64,000 bases of DNA from Chinchilla lanigera (GCF_000276665.1 NW_004955435.1:1436335-1500334); one strand, 5' to 3'. Shown: positions 1-13,194, numbered from the stretch's first letter. Notes: a model not told the origin generated them from the sequence alone. Program-made: numbers and translations.

Positions 1-2729
1 GAGACAGATGTAGCTACAGCTAAAGGTAGGCTCGGGGGGAGTAACTGTGCTAACTCTAAAAGGAAAAGGTTCTGGGGATGGATGTGTGGTCATAAGCCTG
101 GGAAGATTTTATTGTTATGACAGAAGATGAATGCTCCAAAGTAAGCATTGGTTGACGGACCAAATCCTTACAGCAATAAAAAGAGTGGAATTATGAATGA
201 AAACAGAACTAATCTGATCAGAAAGAAAAGCATAGCTTATACAAGTGGAAGAGGCTAAAACGATTGTATAGTGCATATAAGGAAATTAATTGAATGGGCA
301 GGAATTATGCAGTGAATTGATTCCTCCCAATATATATGATTAAATCCTGTCCCTATCGCCTCAGAATGTGACTTTCTGTAGAAATAACACTGAGGAAGAT
401 GTAGTTAGTTAAAATGCCACGTTAGAGTAGGACGGGCTCCCAATCCAGCATAAATAAATGGAGTCCTTATTTTTAAAAAGGGGAATTTGCACACTGAAGC
501 ACACAGAATGACATAAAGACTTCAGGTTGACAGCTGTGTGACAACACAGCATCCATCTGAATGACCTTTACAAGCCAAGAGACACCACAGACTGCCAGGA
601 ACTTGCGGAAGCTGAGAAGAAGCCCGGCAGCATTCTCCCTTGCAAATTTCCAGAGGACTATCGCCCTGCTGGTTCCTTGATTTGGGGTTCTGAACCTTCA
701 GAACTGGTACATCACACATTTCTGTTGTCATATTCCACCAAACTTGTATTACCTTTTTTTGCAGCAGCTTTGGGAAATAATACAGTGATGCTTCAGAAGA
801 AAATCACCTTTGTGCTGCTTACCCTTTGATTAAAATGTTGAGGGACCAGCACTGAGGTCTAGAAAGGGTACTGGGCTGTGGTTACATCCTAAACCAATAC
901 CCAGGAGAAGAGAAGTGGAGGCCAACAGCAAAGGTATAAAAATAAAATCATACAGACCTGGCTGAAGTCAGAGTTTATGAATTTATAGTGGATCTATGAA
1001 TTTATTGCAATATTAATGTGATAAAAACCCCAGGTGCACGTAGGAATTTAGTGCATGATAAGAGTATTATTTCAAATAAAATACAATTGACTGTTTGGGG
1101 CAAATCACAAAATTAAACATCAACAAATAAAATTTCTGTGCCCTTGAATTTAAAAAAGTCCTTTATAATAATATTTTAAAAATATAAACAAAGAAACAAT
1201 CTAAGTATCCAATAAATGGAAATGTCACATATAAATGATATTTGCAATTTTTTGAAAAGTGTCAATACATGCTATTTTCCAAATTAGTGTGGTTTGTAAC
1301 ATACACGCACACACACACACACATATATTCATATGATATGTCTCAAAATAAAATAAATGGTTACTGTCATGTTCAACTGATAGAATTATAGGTTTACCAT
1401 GATTTCATTTTCCAAATTATATAGTTAGTATATGGCTTTAATACATATAATTTAATTCCATTTATATGTAATATGCATAATTGTGTCAAGGAAGTACTGT
1501 GACAGTTGCACTTCAGGTATCTGAACATCTGATATGCCACTGGTAAGACAGTGCTTAAACTCTGCATTTAACAACGAGAAAGAATCTCTGAGCTGGAGAG
1601 CAGGACAGCCCTGTTGAGAGAGGACCCCAGAGACTCCAGGACAAAGTGAGTATTAGACATCTGGAGCACTGGTCAGGAACATGAAGAGAAAATGAGTAAA
1701 ATTTGAGAAGTAAAACAGGTTAAAAAAAAACAAAAAACTTCCAGCAAGGTGAGCGAGTCAAGGTTTTGTGTTTAAACTTAGAAGTCGACCATGATTACCA
1801 TTTTTTTCATGAAGTTAGCTTTTGCCTGCGGTGGTCTGAATGAGTAACTCTAATGTTTAGTTCACTTGGCATTTGACCTTGTTCACTTCACTCCTGCTTA
1901 GGAGAGGATTATGTCCAAGTTAAGTGCTACTACTTAGAAAGGACTGCGGGCACCAGACTTATGCACTGGGCCGGAGCGCGGTCAACTGACAGAAGTTGGC
2001 CACAACAGCAGCCTTGGTAAACTAGGGCAAGACCCTGATCACAGGGGACATGTGTCTTTCCACACACAGTCCTTATAGCTGTTAGGAATATCAACATTCC
2101 TAGTTTTCTGTTCTGCAGTTAGCTGTGCAACCCTAGACTGTAAACCAATGTTAAATTCCTTGTAAGCTTTTGTGTATGTAAGTCTCTAGCTTTAAGTCTC
2201 CATGCCAAGCCTAGGTAGATGCGTTGGATAAGTTGCCAAGGCTGAACGTGATGCCGTGGAGGGAAGTCTTTGAATTCCTGAGCCTGATCCATAATCTCCT
2301 AAGGGCTCATTTTAACACGTGGTTTCAGGGTAGTTCTGGACTTGATATGTGCGTAAATTTTGGCCGCAGCTTTAGATTTAAATGTTAGAGGTCCCCACCC
2401 CCGAACAGAGGTTCAAAATAGCTTGTCCCCACTCTTCTCCCTAGCTGGAGCAATCCTACGCAGCCGAGAGTTCCCATCCAACCAGGACTCACTCTGATTG
2501 CGTCTCTCTGTCTCCCTGTGATGTGGGTCATCACTGCTGTCCCTCTTGGAAATCTATTCCATTTATTAAGCCAGCGCGTTCCACTAGAGTCAAGTAAGGT
2601 CTCCATTCTCACCAAAGGCTGTCACACTGATACTTCTATTACTTCCAGTATGTATTTTCTACCACTCTTCCTTGTCTGCTCCTCTCCAATCTGTCAAGAT
2701 CTTTTTCTTTTTAAGCTGTTGATGATTGA
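1..2729. other. Unannotated AT-rich DNA with one CA microsatellite
   Basis: I recognise no gene or repeat family here. Reading frames are 81 codons or shorter, occur on both strands and lack recognisable domains. The only simple repeat is an (AC)n tract at about 1308-1322. Ancient, unrecognisable transposon remnants may be present. Confidence 0.5.
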
Positions 2730-2912
2730 ATGATTGAACCCAGTACCTTGTGTATGCTAGGCAAGTATACTACTACTGAGCTATATTCTAGCACTCTTTT
2801 TTAAAATTTCTGAAACAAGATCCTATTGAGTTATGCAGGCTGGCTTTGAACTTGTGATCCTCCTGCCTCAGCCTCCTGAGTAACTGTGCAGCACTGAACC
2901 AAGCTTGGCCAC
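2730..2912 (-). mobile_element. B1-dID composite SINE
   Basis: Read on the minus strand, a 7SL-derived B1-like part (about 2801-2912, with the complement of the usual 'cctcagcctcctgag' block at 2865-2880) is followed by a tRNA-derived ID-like part (about 2730-2800, including 'gaacccagtaccttgtgtat' on the plus strand). This head-to-tail fusion is the B1-dID arrangement known from several non-murid rodents. The copy is diverged and has no open frame. It is an RNA-polymerase-III-type retroposon copied by L1 machinery. Confidence 0.75.
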
Positions 2913-5499
2913 ACTCACTGTGACTCCTTGAAAAGTGTTCTCAGTCAAAGCAGTGGGTACCCAGTTGCTGACAGTGTGAATTTCCCACTTAGCTTGGAGA
3001 AGCTCTTCTCTCTTGCCTTTTGGATCCTGGTCATTGGCAAGGTTTGCAGACATGAAAGTCTGCTGTCTCCTATTTCTCCTCTCAGTCTACCAGAGACTTC
3101 CTGGGTTTCCAGCACGGTATCTCCACTAATACCAATGGACTTCTTCTCCTTTTCTGGATAGTCAGATTGAGAATATACTATTTCCCACTTGTCTTGCTTG
3201 GCCTTAATTTCTCATTTTTCCCTTCAGTTGTGTCCAGTCAACTTCTGTGGTCTAGTGTTTCCTTTTAGGACATTAATTTTCTCTTGTAGCTAAGTGATTT
3301 TGGGGGATGGTGTAATTTTAACAGGGCAAGGTGACTCCTTTTGAGTGAGACTCTCATACTTTGCAGTGGCTTAACATCCCTGGTTCCTGCTCAGTAAATC
3401 ACCAGGAATATTTTCAAGTTCCCTAGTGAAAAGTAGGAGTCCACTACTATGACTGGGACATGGCTTTCTGGTGAGTGGATTCAAATGAGCCTGGCTGAAG
3501 GCCTGACCTGCTAACTCTGCCAGCTCCTGGCCGTCGGGGACCCAGGACAGTTTGCAGAGTTGAAAACCTGCCACGAGAAAGGAAGAAACAGGACAGTTTA
3601 GAGGAAATGCTTCCACAGCACTACCAAGGAAACATCCATCTGACCTGAAATTGGAACTCCTTTAGAAGCCAAGAGGACGGCTGGGCCACCTGGAGAATGG
3701 GAAGATGTCCGGGCACCACCCGCTTCCACAGTGAGGCTCAGAACCAGAGTACACGAGTGATTTGGGGAGAAAATGTGGCATGTGGGTGATGAAAGGAACA
3801 TTACTTTTATCTGAAAGAGAAAGGGCTAGAGCATGAACTGACATGGGAAGTAGAGTAAGGAGAGGTTTTCCATGATGAACACTGCAGAGTCCATTTCTCT
3901 GTATGATACTAACAGCTGCCCCCAAAAATCAGGGCTTCCACTTCCTCTGAATAGCATGGAACTCTTGAGAAAAGTTAACAAGAAAAATAGTTTGCCCAAA
4001 AAGAATATATTTGTATGCATGTTGTGTGTCTCTGTATACCCGTACCACATACCTGTGCATCTGTGTTCAAGTGGACAGTGTAAAAGAGTCGTCACATCTA
4101 TGAGGCCACCTTCGTGCCTCCAGATCCAAAGATAAAAGTTCTGCTGCAAATAACATGTTCAGAAAAAGAATCACAGGTCAGTATAAGAATGATTTAGCTC
4201 AGAAAGTTCAACTAATGGCCTCTGTCTGGGCTCAGCTGTGGAATGTGAACCAGAAAAAAGCAGAAGTTTATAGAATATTCCCAGAAATGATGAATCTGTG
4301 AGAAGTTTTATTTTAGTGCTTTCATTTTCTGTAATGAAATGAAATAATAAATCCCTATTTGTATTTGAGTACTCCAAAATAGCTTGTAAGAATAGAAAAA
4401 TCTGTTAGTTTCTCAGAAAAAAAGAGGAAAACAGCTGAATCTGTCCAATCTTGTATTCATCCATTCAGGATATAAATGATGTTATTGTTGAGAAGAAGTT
4501 AAGGAATTTTCTCCAGAGAGGAAAAAAACTTCTGTGGAGAAAACTGGAATTTGTAATGCAGTAAATACAAAGGGAAAATTAATTTGACGATTTTCTATTG
4601 GTCATAGTAAAAAGCATAATAGTAGATTCTCATCCACCCACTCCCAGATACTTAGCAAGTTCTACCACTGGCCAGACGGAGTGCAGCGCTGATGGAAATG
4701 GACTCCGGCGGGGTACGAGGTGTTCTTGTCCTCCAAAACCTTGTAATCTTCGCAGATCAAAATCATGATGTTGCTGCAGTCAGAGAAAACCCAGAGTAAC
4801 AAGTTTCCCTGACAGTTGCTGTTGTGTTTGTTGTATTTATCTGCAACATTTTGGGGAAAGACAGTTCCGCCGTGTCTGCCATGGGTCCTGGCAGCCTTCC
4901 TTCAAACTGGCATGCTTCGTGCGGAGCTGACGGAACAAGGCTTTGGAGAAGTAACTTGCTGAGCCCAAGAACCAGGGTGGCGGGGCAGGTGGCACGAGAT
5001 GATCGGTGGCAGGCATGGCGGTGCTTTGGGTCACAGCCCTGAAAACTAAGGCACATTCTCGGAACCAAGGCCAGGCAGACATTTGGGATTCCAAGGGCCT
5101 GAGAAAGGGAAATAAAATGCTTTCAGACAGTTGTGCTTATTACAAGGAAAGAACACAAAAAACCAAAATCAAAATAAAATAAAATCATGAGGAAGAACAC
5201 AAATAAGCAATTCACAAAAAAGAAACATTACCTGTCTAGAACTATCCGTCTTTGCTAGTAATCATTAAATGAAACTAAAATTGCAATAAGATACTGTTTT
5301 TCATGAGCTACCTCAACATTAATAGAGAAACTTTCTTACAGTAATATACAAAATAGGCACATAAAAAGCCCTGTTATTAATTAATTGAAAACCTACATAA
5401 ACATAAATTGAAAACCTCTTTCTGATATGTGAAAATTTGCATTAAAATAGTTTAAAATGTTCATATTCTATGGCACAAATCTATCTCATGGTGTATGTG

Positions 5500-5501
<2 letters not shown>
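2913..5501. other. Unannotated sequence
   Basis: No recognisable gene or repeat. Overlapping reading frames of 60-107 codons occur on both strands at 3.4-5.1 kb without domain or signal features, which is the pattern expected by chance. The stretch at 4670-5090 is a little more GC-rich than its surroundings but shows no clear promoter or exon structure. Confidence 0.4.

Positions 5502-5537
<36 letters not shown>
5502..5537. repeat. (GT)n microsatellite
   Basis: About 18 uninterrupted GT units abut the start of the minus-strand SINE at 5537. Length is likely polymorphic between individuals. Confidence 0.95.
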
Positions 5538-5540
<3 letters not shown>

Positions 5541-5746
5541 GGGGATTGAACCCAAGGTATTTATACTGAGCTTTATCACCCTATCCTTTTATTGATCAGT
5601 TGATTCATTCATTTACCTATTCATTTATATGTTCACTCATTTAAAGGCAGAATCTCATTAAGTTTCTCAGTTGCCTAGACTGGGTTCATTTTGCCTCAGC
5701 CTCCTGGAGTGCGGTATTACAGGCATGCACCACCATGCCAGGCTCA
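5537..5746 (-). mobile_element. B1-dID composite SINE, diverged
   Basis: The plus strand shows the complement of an ID end ('actggggattgaaccc', 5537-5552) and then the complement of a B1 body ending in 'aggcatgcaccaccatgcca' at 5721-5740. The middle (about 5580-5650) carries degenerate 'attcattcattt'-type sequence, probably an expanded A-rich linker between the ID and B1 parts. The order matches the element at 2730. Confidence 0.75.
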
Positions 5747-5807
5747 CCCCCTGATTTGTAACTCAGGAAATGAATTATTAGAGTCCTCATAAATGGAGTA
5801 ACAGGAA

Positions 5808-6100
5808 CTCACCATACCATTATCTTGTATGGTGAAGCTCTGCATTATTTCCAATTTTTTTTATTTTTTCAATTTTTTTACTACTTGTTACAGTCTTTGT
5901 TTGATCAGCCTTACACTCCTAAGTCTGGTGGACTGAGCAACTTCGTTGAAGATAACAGTATGTAACGTAGCAATTATTGTTAATTCCTATCATTTTGTTC
6001 TGAGGTCATGTATCATTTTTGTTGTTTTTCTGTTGTTTTGATTTTGTCCTCGTTGTTTTGTTAGTTTTTTTATCTTTAAAATTAAAAAAACTAGTGAAAA
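5808..6100 (+). mobile_element. L1-type 3' tail fragment, modular repeat copy A
   Basis: This segment matches the 3' tail of the L1 at 58997-60062 and the minus-strand copy at 12413. Shared landmarks in order are the 'cttgtatggtgaagctctgc' block (5824-5843), 'gactgagcaacttcgttgaa', 'ttgttaattcctatcatttt' and a T-rich end finishing in 'tctttaaaattaaaaaaa'. It holds roughly one and a half of the ~166-bp modules and has no coding capacity. The L1 assignment rests on the 59-kb copy, where the tail continues directly from an ORF2-derived 3' end. Confidence 0.7.
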
Positions 6101-6861
6101 AAGAAAATCTCGAAAGTTAGGCACAACATGATGCTACTGTAAACTTTGTGAGAAAATTTACATTCACAAATAGAAGGATATTCACACAAAATTTCAACTA
6201 GTTATGATAGAAAATACGGTTATAGGTATTTTTATTGTCTTATCTTCAGAGATCTTTTTTCATTATTTAGATATGATTACATATAAAAATTTACCCCTTT
6301 CTGGGCTGACTTCAGTGGTGTTGATTTTGTATATTTTCACAATTCTGCAACGATCACTACTGTGTAATTTCACAACATTTTCCCGCCTTAAAAAGAAACC
6401 TTACATTGATTAGTAATCTCAAATTCCTCTTCTGCCAGTTCCTGACAACCACTAACCCCCCTGCTTTCATAAATGCATCCATCCTGACCATTTCATATAA
6501 GTTAAATAGTACGTTGTATTATTATCTTTGGGGATTAAGCTTTTTAAAATTTTAACGTGGCATTTTTAAGGTTCATTATGTTTTAGCACGCATCGGCACT
6601 AATTTCTCACCTAGCTCCTGAGTACACTCTCAGGAAATCACATCCACACTCTGGTGTATGATGCTGAGTCAAAGAACCTGAGTGGAGAATAGTTCAGTGC
6701 AAGTAGTGATCACCCCAGCCACACATTTGTAACCAAACGAAATTACAGGTCACAATAATTTAACTTGTTTATTTTAAAACTGAAGATGCGTTATATGTTC
6801 ACCATATAAATGAAGCTTTTATTTAAGAAAAAAAAAGATTGTAAACATCAAAGCTGATCAT
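6101..6861. other. Unannotated AT-rich sequence
   Basis: No recognisable feature. The longest frame (69 codons, 6204-6413 plus) is hydrophobic by virtue of T-rich composition and has no supporting context. Confidence 0.4.
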
Positions 6862-6925
6862 CTACGTAAAGTGCTAAACATAGTGCCTGGCATGTAGCAG
6901 ACCACAAATAGTAGCTAGTACTGGT
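6862..6925 (+). repeat. MIR SINE 3' fragment
   Basis: The phrase 'gtgctaaacatagtgcctgg' followed by 'catgtagcag' matches the conserved 3' part of the ancient mammalian MIR element. Only about 65 bp are recognisable. Confidence 0.6.
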
Positions 6926-8287
6926 TTGGACTGGTTGAATTTATGAAGGTCAAAAAGTAGAGGAGTTAACTGCTTTTGTAGAGGAGAAAGTGATCAAAGC
7001 CATGATTACAGCGGGGAGGCTTATGTCTGCTGTGCCCTCGTAGCTGTAGAGCTCCGTCCCCCTGAGTTCAGCTGAAAGCGCACTGTCTTGGGGGCAGAGG
7101 GCAGGCCGCAGGCCACGGCACAGACCTGGCACATTCCTAGTCTGTGTTGGTGAGCCTGGACCAGGCAGGTGTGGAGTCAGTCTTAGTGCTAAGAGAGCAC
7201 AGATTTGGGGGAAATTTCCTGCAGAAGTCAGATCGTTTGTTTAATGTCATGAACACAATCTCTGCTACCAAAGTGAGAACGTAGAACTTAAGGAGAGATC
7301 TATTGTAAAGCTGAGCCTTACACACATGCTTGATCTATATAATCCAATCAAAGAGTACAATATTTTTGCAGTGCATTCTGAAGGAGCCAGTTTATTGTGA
7401 CAACATGGCTCATTACATACCTAAGACACTGATGGCGCACAGAACTGCAAATTATTTAGCTACCCAATGTATTTTCCGCCTGCATTTTCTTTTTTAAAGC
7501 AAAATGGAAATGCTTGAAGAAAGACTTCCAGGTAGCAGAGAAAATAATAAAAAATGTATGTGTTTTATACAGCTTGAGCTTCATACATGACCCAAACTGG
7601 GGACCAATGGGCTGCCTTACTCTGGAATTTATTGTGAGTATAGATTTGAAGGATCAAGACTATGGTCATCAGTTGCATGGATTTGGAGCTCAAAATCATC
7701 TTTCGTTAAGAGCACACTGAGACTCTCAGACATAAGCTGTTTATGGAAAAGAGTATGAGCATCACTAAACTGGTGGAAGAGGCAATGACAAAGATCTGTG
7801 GGAACTGAGACAGAAAGAGAAATTGTTTCTGACTTTATAGTTGCTAGTCTCAGCCCCATTCCTAAAAGGGTTCTTTGAACTTTATTAGTACTGGGACTGG
7901 AATTAATGGTTAGTTCTTGAAGCACAAGCACCACTACCTTCAGCATAGCCTTCTGGACTACAAAGCCAATGGCCTCTTCTGAGGAAAATTAGAAAGTTGG
8001 TATAGCAACAACCTTGCCAGGAAGCACCCACCATGTTCCCCTGAGATGTTCCAACCACGCTATAAAGAGCCAACATTTCAGCGCCTCCCCTCACAGATGC
8101 TGACAGGGAGATGGGCCGAGTCACCGCAGGGCTGGGAGTGGGTCTTGCTGGCCTTCCCATCCCGGTCTAGTTTGGTGACAGACAATGTAGACTCTGGTGG
8201 TAACCTGCTGAGCTCCATCCCACTTCTCCCCGTCAGGTGCGGGATCTCAGCCAAGTGGTGCAGCACCTCTGTACCTGAGATTGTTCA
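6926..8287. other. Unannotated sequence
   Basis: I see no gene or repeat that I can name. Short frames overlap on both strands (for example at 7629-8266) with no recognisable domain. Confidence 0.4.
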
Positions 8288-8440
8288 CCCGAAACAAGAT
8301 AATAATAATAATGCCCCCTTTATAGACCGTGTGAAGATGAAATTAGGTCAGATGTACAAAGTGGTTAGAGTTCTTTGTACATGTCAGTACCTAAGAGATG
8401 TTAGTCATAGTATTTTTGTTATTACTTTGAGCTATTTCTT
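8288..8440 (+). repeat. MIR-like SINE relic
   Basis: An ATA/ATG-rich stretch ('gataataataataatg') followed by 'gtggttagagttctttgtac' and 'gatgttagtcat' follows the order of the MIR core and 3' end. A 138-codon plus-strand frame (8046-8462) runs into this relic, which argues against that frame being a real gene. Confidence 0.5.
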
Positions 8441-8464
8441 ATTAACCATGAGGTCCTTTTAATT

Positions 8465-9026
8465 CTATCCCTATATCTGTCACACTGAAGCAATTCTTTC
8501 TACCAAGATTGTTATTCTACCAGCCCAGGCTACCACTAATGCTCTTTATCCTGTTCCCCCTCTTACCCACTTCAACTTAATCTATACAAAGCTGGAGCAG
8601 TCCTCCTATGATTCAAGTCAATTAATATCTCTGGCTTAAATGTCCTGTTGAATCCTGCAAAGAGTTTGGTCTCAGAATGAAATCCTGTCCCACCATGTTG
8701 TAGAAGGCCCATTTTGATTTGATTGATATGCTGCTGCCCAGCCTCATCTCCTGCCTTTGGAAAGTGCTCTTCTTGAGCCTTGCTAGACTGGAAAGCATTC
8801 TTTCCCATCTCTCTTGCCTACCTTGTGCTTCCTTCTTCTGTTACCTGAGACATCATTTCCTCTCAGAATGACCTTTGATACCACAAGATCTCTCTTCATT
8901 CTCTACTGTGGAGTAAGCAACTGAAGCTTGAGTAAGTCTTTCATTCACCATTCTCTCTTTAATATTTACTGTAGAGCTTGACACTTTTTAAGTGGATGGA
9001 TGGATGGATGGGTGGATGGATGGATA
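8465..9026 (+). repeat. L2 (CR1-like LINE) 3' end with GGAT tail
   Basis: The order of blocks ('cagcctcatctcctgccttt' at about 8739-8758, then 'gttacctgagacatcatttc', then a terminal tandem tetramer) matches the 3' end of L2, an ancient non-LTR retrotransposon inactive in placental mammals. The tail is a (GGAT)n run at about 8993-9025, an expansion commonly seen at L2 ends. No coding capacity remains. Confidence 0.7.
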
Positions 9027-11595
9027 AAAAAAACAAATGGACTAATGCAACTCTACAATGCATGAAGCTAATTGGACACAGACAATTATTTCAGGGAGGA
9101 GGTTATCAATGAGGAAAGGTTAATATTGTAAAACTGAGCTGTTAATGCAAGTGACAAGAGAGTGAGGGCCTGGCAGAGAATCCAACAGAAACTAAATTGT
9201 CCAGAAAATCCAGAAGCACATGCAAAGGGACACTGAGGAAGGGCTTGCCGAGGATAACAGAACACCACCTGGTGGAGCACAAGGCTATTCCTGGGCTGGC
9301 TCACACTGGCATGTGGGGTTCACTCACAGGACCCTACTACAGTGGACAATGATAGATTGGGAGGGGCTGAAGATTGTAAACAATACATAACAAGATTATC
9401 TTTGTTTTGGGAAAAATGATGTTTTTAGCGTCATAGAAAGTGGTTTGAAGGGGCAACACTATTGGTAGACACACCAATTAAAAGCCCATGTCAAAAATTA
9501 AGTGAGATAATGATAGTCTGAACAAAGACAGAGAGGATAGAGAAAGGTATCAGATCAAGGCATCTATAAACAAGCACACATTAGAGCATGTTCAAAGCAT
9601 CACTGGGTTTCAGAGGGAACTGTAAAATCTACTTTAAAAAAGCATTGCCAATGCAAGAAAGCATAGAGTCATTTGCATATCCCATGAATTTTATTTGGAT
9701 TCAGAGACAAGAGAAACTAAGCACTACTTCACCAGCCTTATGAAATTACAATGTCAATATACTGGAGGGATAAAAGAGTCTAGAATATTTCACAAAGTAT
9801 TTGCATTGATCCAGACCTGAGCCAAGGCAGTGGGCTATGGGCATCTAGTTGAGACTGTCCACCCCAGGCCTTTTTGCCATTTCCCTTCAACACTCAGCCC
9901 CTGATGGCTCAGGGCTCTGTCACCGCATGGTGGAGGGGGGGACAGATCGTGAAAACTGCCAGCTTCCACTTCATGAAGTGGGCATGATTTTCACACTTGC
10001 TGACAATAAAGCTGCCGTCGTGCCCCGGGTGAGGAGACACCTTCCCCTGGAGGGTGTTCAGTTGTCTTCAAAAAGTAAGGACCAAATTTCTCTCACACAA
10101 TTTCCAATTTTTAAACAAATTATTTTTGACAAAAAAAACTAGTTGAGGTTTCACAGCTAAAAATTTCCCTCTGGTTATCTCACACCTGTTTTTGGGAAAT
10201 CATCTCAGGAGTTTGCCTGGTGAGACCATCGTGAGACTTGAATATAAAAGGTCAGAGAACCGTTATCATTTCTCCATGCTACATCATCCCCTCTCTATCA
10301 GCCCCCGTCCTTCCCACACAAAAGTTCTCGCAGCCAGAGGAGAAAGGGCCAAGAGGCAGGGCCACCCTCGGAGGCCGGCGTCCTCTGCGATGTCACAGAG
10401 CCTCTGAAGCTGAGAAGCTGAGCTGTGAGAGCCTCCGCTAACCTGCCTGACAGCCAAGGTCTGGTTCCTTTCAAGGTCATCTCCCATGAGCACTTCAAGG
10501 CAGGCGGCTTAGGGGTTCAATCCAATTTAATGGATGAATTGACAATGGAAAGTTGAGGGAAGGAGGAAACGGTACATGCCAGGTGTCAGCCCAGGGAGGA
10601 TGGCCGCGTGTGACGCCTGCCGTTCATTCACCAAGGGGCAAGTGTCTTGAATAAGGAAGGGCTCCGTGCGGGGGGCAAACTCACAGTCCCTTTGGACAAG
10701 GACTATCCCTCTGTCCTCTGACCATCTTGCCTGCTGTCCCGACTTGGGGGGCAACTGAGTGGTGATTCCTGACAGTGCACTGCTGATCAGTTGGGCATTC
10801 TTCCTTCGCAGGTGTGGGAATGTCAGTACTTGCGGTTTAGTTCTCATTTGTCTTCACTGTCAGCTGTTCCTCTTGCTAAGCCTCTTCCTTCTGCACTTCC
10901 CTCATGCTTATTACCAACCAGCTCCAATTCCAGTTTCATTGCCAGGAATGAATGGCCCGAATCTGGTACCCCTGTGGCCTCTACTTCCCTTTTGTGCTCA
11001 GCACAGCTCAGCAGACTCCAGCCATCCTGACCCAGAAGGCTGTTCCTTCCTATCCGTGCACTGGTTGTCATTACAAGGTGCCAAAGTGCATTAGCATGAA
11101 CGGAGACTAGCTGTAGCTCAACTGCTCTTTATCCCTGTTATGTTATTTCTTACTGCCATTCTAACAGTGTAGAGCAGATGTTGGTGTTTGCTTTTAAGAA
11201 CTAGGTCTCCTAGAGATGGTCAGCTTGGTGTCCTGGGTAGCCTCAGGATTCATTTTTAGAGGTCCTAATGACTCTTTTTCATGGTGCTTTAAAATTACTT
11301 GCCTTGAACCTATCATTATGTACCTCTTGCTTTCATGGGAAGCATTCAAGGCCCTCTTGGCATTATTTATGGTGCTTCCATAGACAACAGAAGGAGGATC
11401 CAGTTTCCCTCAGGAAAGGCAATCATTTATCTTCTCTGCCCTTGTGTTTGGACAACTTCCTCCCCTCTCTACTGCTGGAATGCTGTTTAGGAAAGAAGCC
11501 GTTCCAGAGGCTGGTTAAGATTACAATAAAAATAAAAATCTTCCGCCATACTCCCCTTCTTAAAAGGCCGCATGGGGTCCTTTCCTGTCACCAGT
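9027..11595. other. Unannotated sequence, moderately GC-rich at 10.3-10.8 kb
   Basis: No repeat or gene recognised. The block at 10.32-10.75 kb is more GC-rich with several CpGs, and 'tcaaggtca' at 10473-10481 is the extended half-site bound by NR5A/ESRR-type nuclear receptors. A single match of this length is expected by chance, so it is only noted. Frames of 66-111 codons overlap on both strands. Confidence 0.35.
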
Positions 11596-11835
11596 TACAT
11601 CTAACATTAATGACAACTTTCTATATGCTAGAACAAGGTGGTTCCCATGGATCATCTCATGTAATACCCACAACTACATAAACAAGTAGATACTAAAATT
11701 CTCCCTAATTTACTCATAGAGAAACTTAACAGTTACATAATTTTCCCAAAGTCAGACAACAAGAAACCTAGGGAATCAGGACTCAAGTATAAGCTGCACC
11801 TGTTTCCACTGCCTCAGTTATACTTTCCCAAAGGC
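11596..11835 (-). repeat. MIR SINE relic
   Basis: On the plus strand 'tttactcatagagaaactta', 'ttttcccaaagtcagacaac' and 'atcaggactcaagtataagc' follow the complement order of MIR (tail, core, tRNA-like head). This supports a minus-strand, strongly diverged MIR covering most of its length. Confidence 0.7.
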
Positions 11836-12412
11836 ATCCTTTCCACCACAGAAAGCAGAGAAAGTTTTCCAGGGAGTCTTTTCCTGTCACTTAGCACCAT
11901 CAACTATCATTTTTGACTTTGTATTTCTGGTCCCACACTCCAGCAAATCTTCCTATATTTGCCTAATGCCTAAACCAGGAGTTTCAGTTGATTATACCCC
12001 AAGAAGTTTCTGTCATGCTGGAAAAGTCAGACTTTTCACCAAGGTTACCAGTCTTCCAAAAGCACGAGTCAGACCTAAAAATAGTACAAAACAATCTGGT
12101 GCTACTTCTATTTGGTGATCATTTTATTTTCTTACAGTGTTTCACTCAGATTCTTTCATTTACAGTCTTGAAGTGAGAAACTTCGTTATTTCCTCTGTTG
12201 CTGTTACTTGAGAAGAGAAGTAACATATGAACACAGAATGATTTTTAATGTCAAATTAGCAGAGTTCAGTTCAACAACTATATTTTCTGGATGTCTGTGA
12301 TAGGCAAAACATGGTGGTTGATTCCAGGCCAAATCTATAGAGAATGAGAACTTATTGGGAAAAATTTATATTACACATATTAATCTTTTATAGATGATTA
12401 CATGATATCAAT
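11836..12412. other. Unannotated sequence
   Basis: Nothing recognisable. One 62-codon plus-strand frame (11988-12176) has no supporting feature. Confidence 0.35.
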
Positions 12413-12830
12413 TTTTCAAAGAGAAAAACAAAACTAACCAAACAACAGCAATGACAACCAAAACAAAACAACACAAAAACAACAAAAATGATACATGGAC
12501 TCAAAAGAAAATGATAGGAATTAACCATGGTTGCTATACTACATACTAGTATCTTCAACGAAGTTGCTCAGCCCACCAGATGTAAGAGTGTTAGGATTAA
12601 TCAAACAATCAAAGACAGTAACAAGTAGTAAAAAAAACTGGAAATGATGCAGAGCTTCACCATACAAGATGGTAGGAATTCAACGATGATTGTTATACTG
12701 CATACTGTTGTCTTCAGATCAGTCATTCTGATAACCAGATACAAGCGTGCAAAATTGGTCAAGACAGAAAAATAATCTTAAGCACTGACTGTTCCTTTCA
12801 ATAAGCCACAGACCTCCACAATACACCTAT
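12413..12830 (-). mobile_element. L1-type 3' tail, modular repeat copy B
   Basis: Its reverse complement runs collinearly with the tail of the L1 at 59.6-60.06 kb: 'cttattgaaaggaacag', two copies of the 'tatctggttat...gagcaac' module, then the AC/T-rich end. The two module landmarks ('accagat' on the plus strand) lie at 12575 and 12734, giving a spacing of about 160 bp. The A/C-rich left edge (12413-12490) corresponds to the 3' end of the element. Confidence 0.75.
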
Positions 12831-12845
12831 CCAAGCTATCCTTGT

Positions 12846-13175
12846 ATATATATATTTTTTATTTTAAAGAGAAAAGAAAAAACAAAATAACAAAAAACAA
12901 ATGCAGAAATAAAACAGTATAAAAAAAATAAAATAATACAGAATTGGAAGAGGAAAATATGTATATACATGCACAAGATAACTAGATAATTGTACTATTA
13001 ATTTCTATTGGTTTATTGAAAGGAATAGTTAATTTGTAGTTGTTTGATCAATCTTACATGCCTGTATCTGGTTATCTGAGCAACCACTTGAAAGATAACA
13101 TTATGTAATATAGCAACCATTGTTAATTCCCTCTCACCTTGTTTTGAAATTCTGTATCATGACATCAATTTACAT
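12846..13175 (-). mobile_element. L1-type 3' tail with inverted 5' half, modular repeat copy C
   Basis: The left part (12846-12955) begins with a T-run and the complement of the 3' end ('attttaaagagaaaag'), so it lies on the minus strand. The right part (about 12990-13172) contains 'attgaaaggaatag', 'tatctggttatctgagcaac' and 'attgttaattccctctcacc' in plus orientation. Two halves of one tail facing each other is the structure produced by twin priming during L1 integration. Two separate insertions are an alternative. Confidence 0.6.
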
Positions 13176-13194
13176 AGGAAAATATGGTAAAATG

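Noticed and set aside
8046..8462. 138-codon plus-strand frame
   Set aside because: Its C-terminal part is a MIR-like relic and an opposite-strand frame overlaps. No recognisable domain.
8993..9025. GGAT array considered as a CRISPR-like or minisatellite array
   Set aside because: It is a 4-bp tandem tail at an L2 end with no spacers.
11268..11681. 137-codon plus-strand frame
   Set aside because: It ends inside a minus-strand MIR relic and has no recognisable domain.
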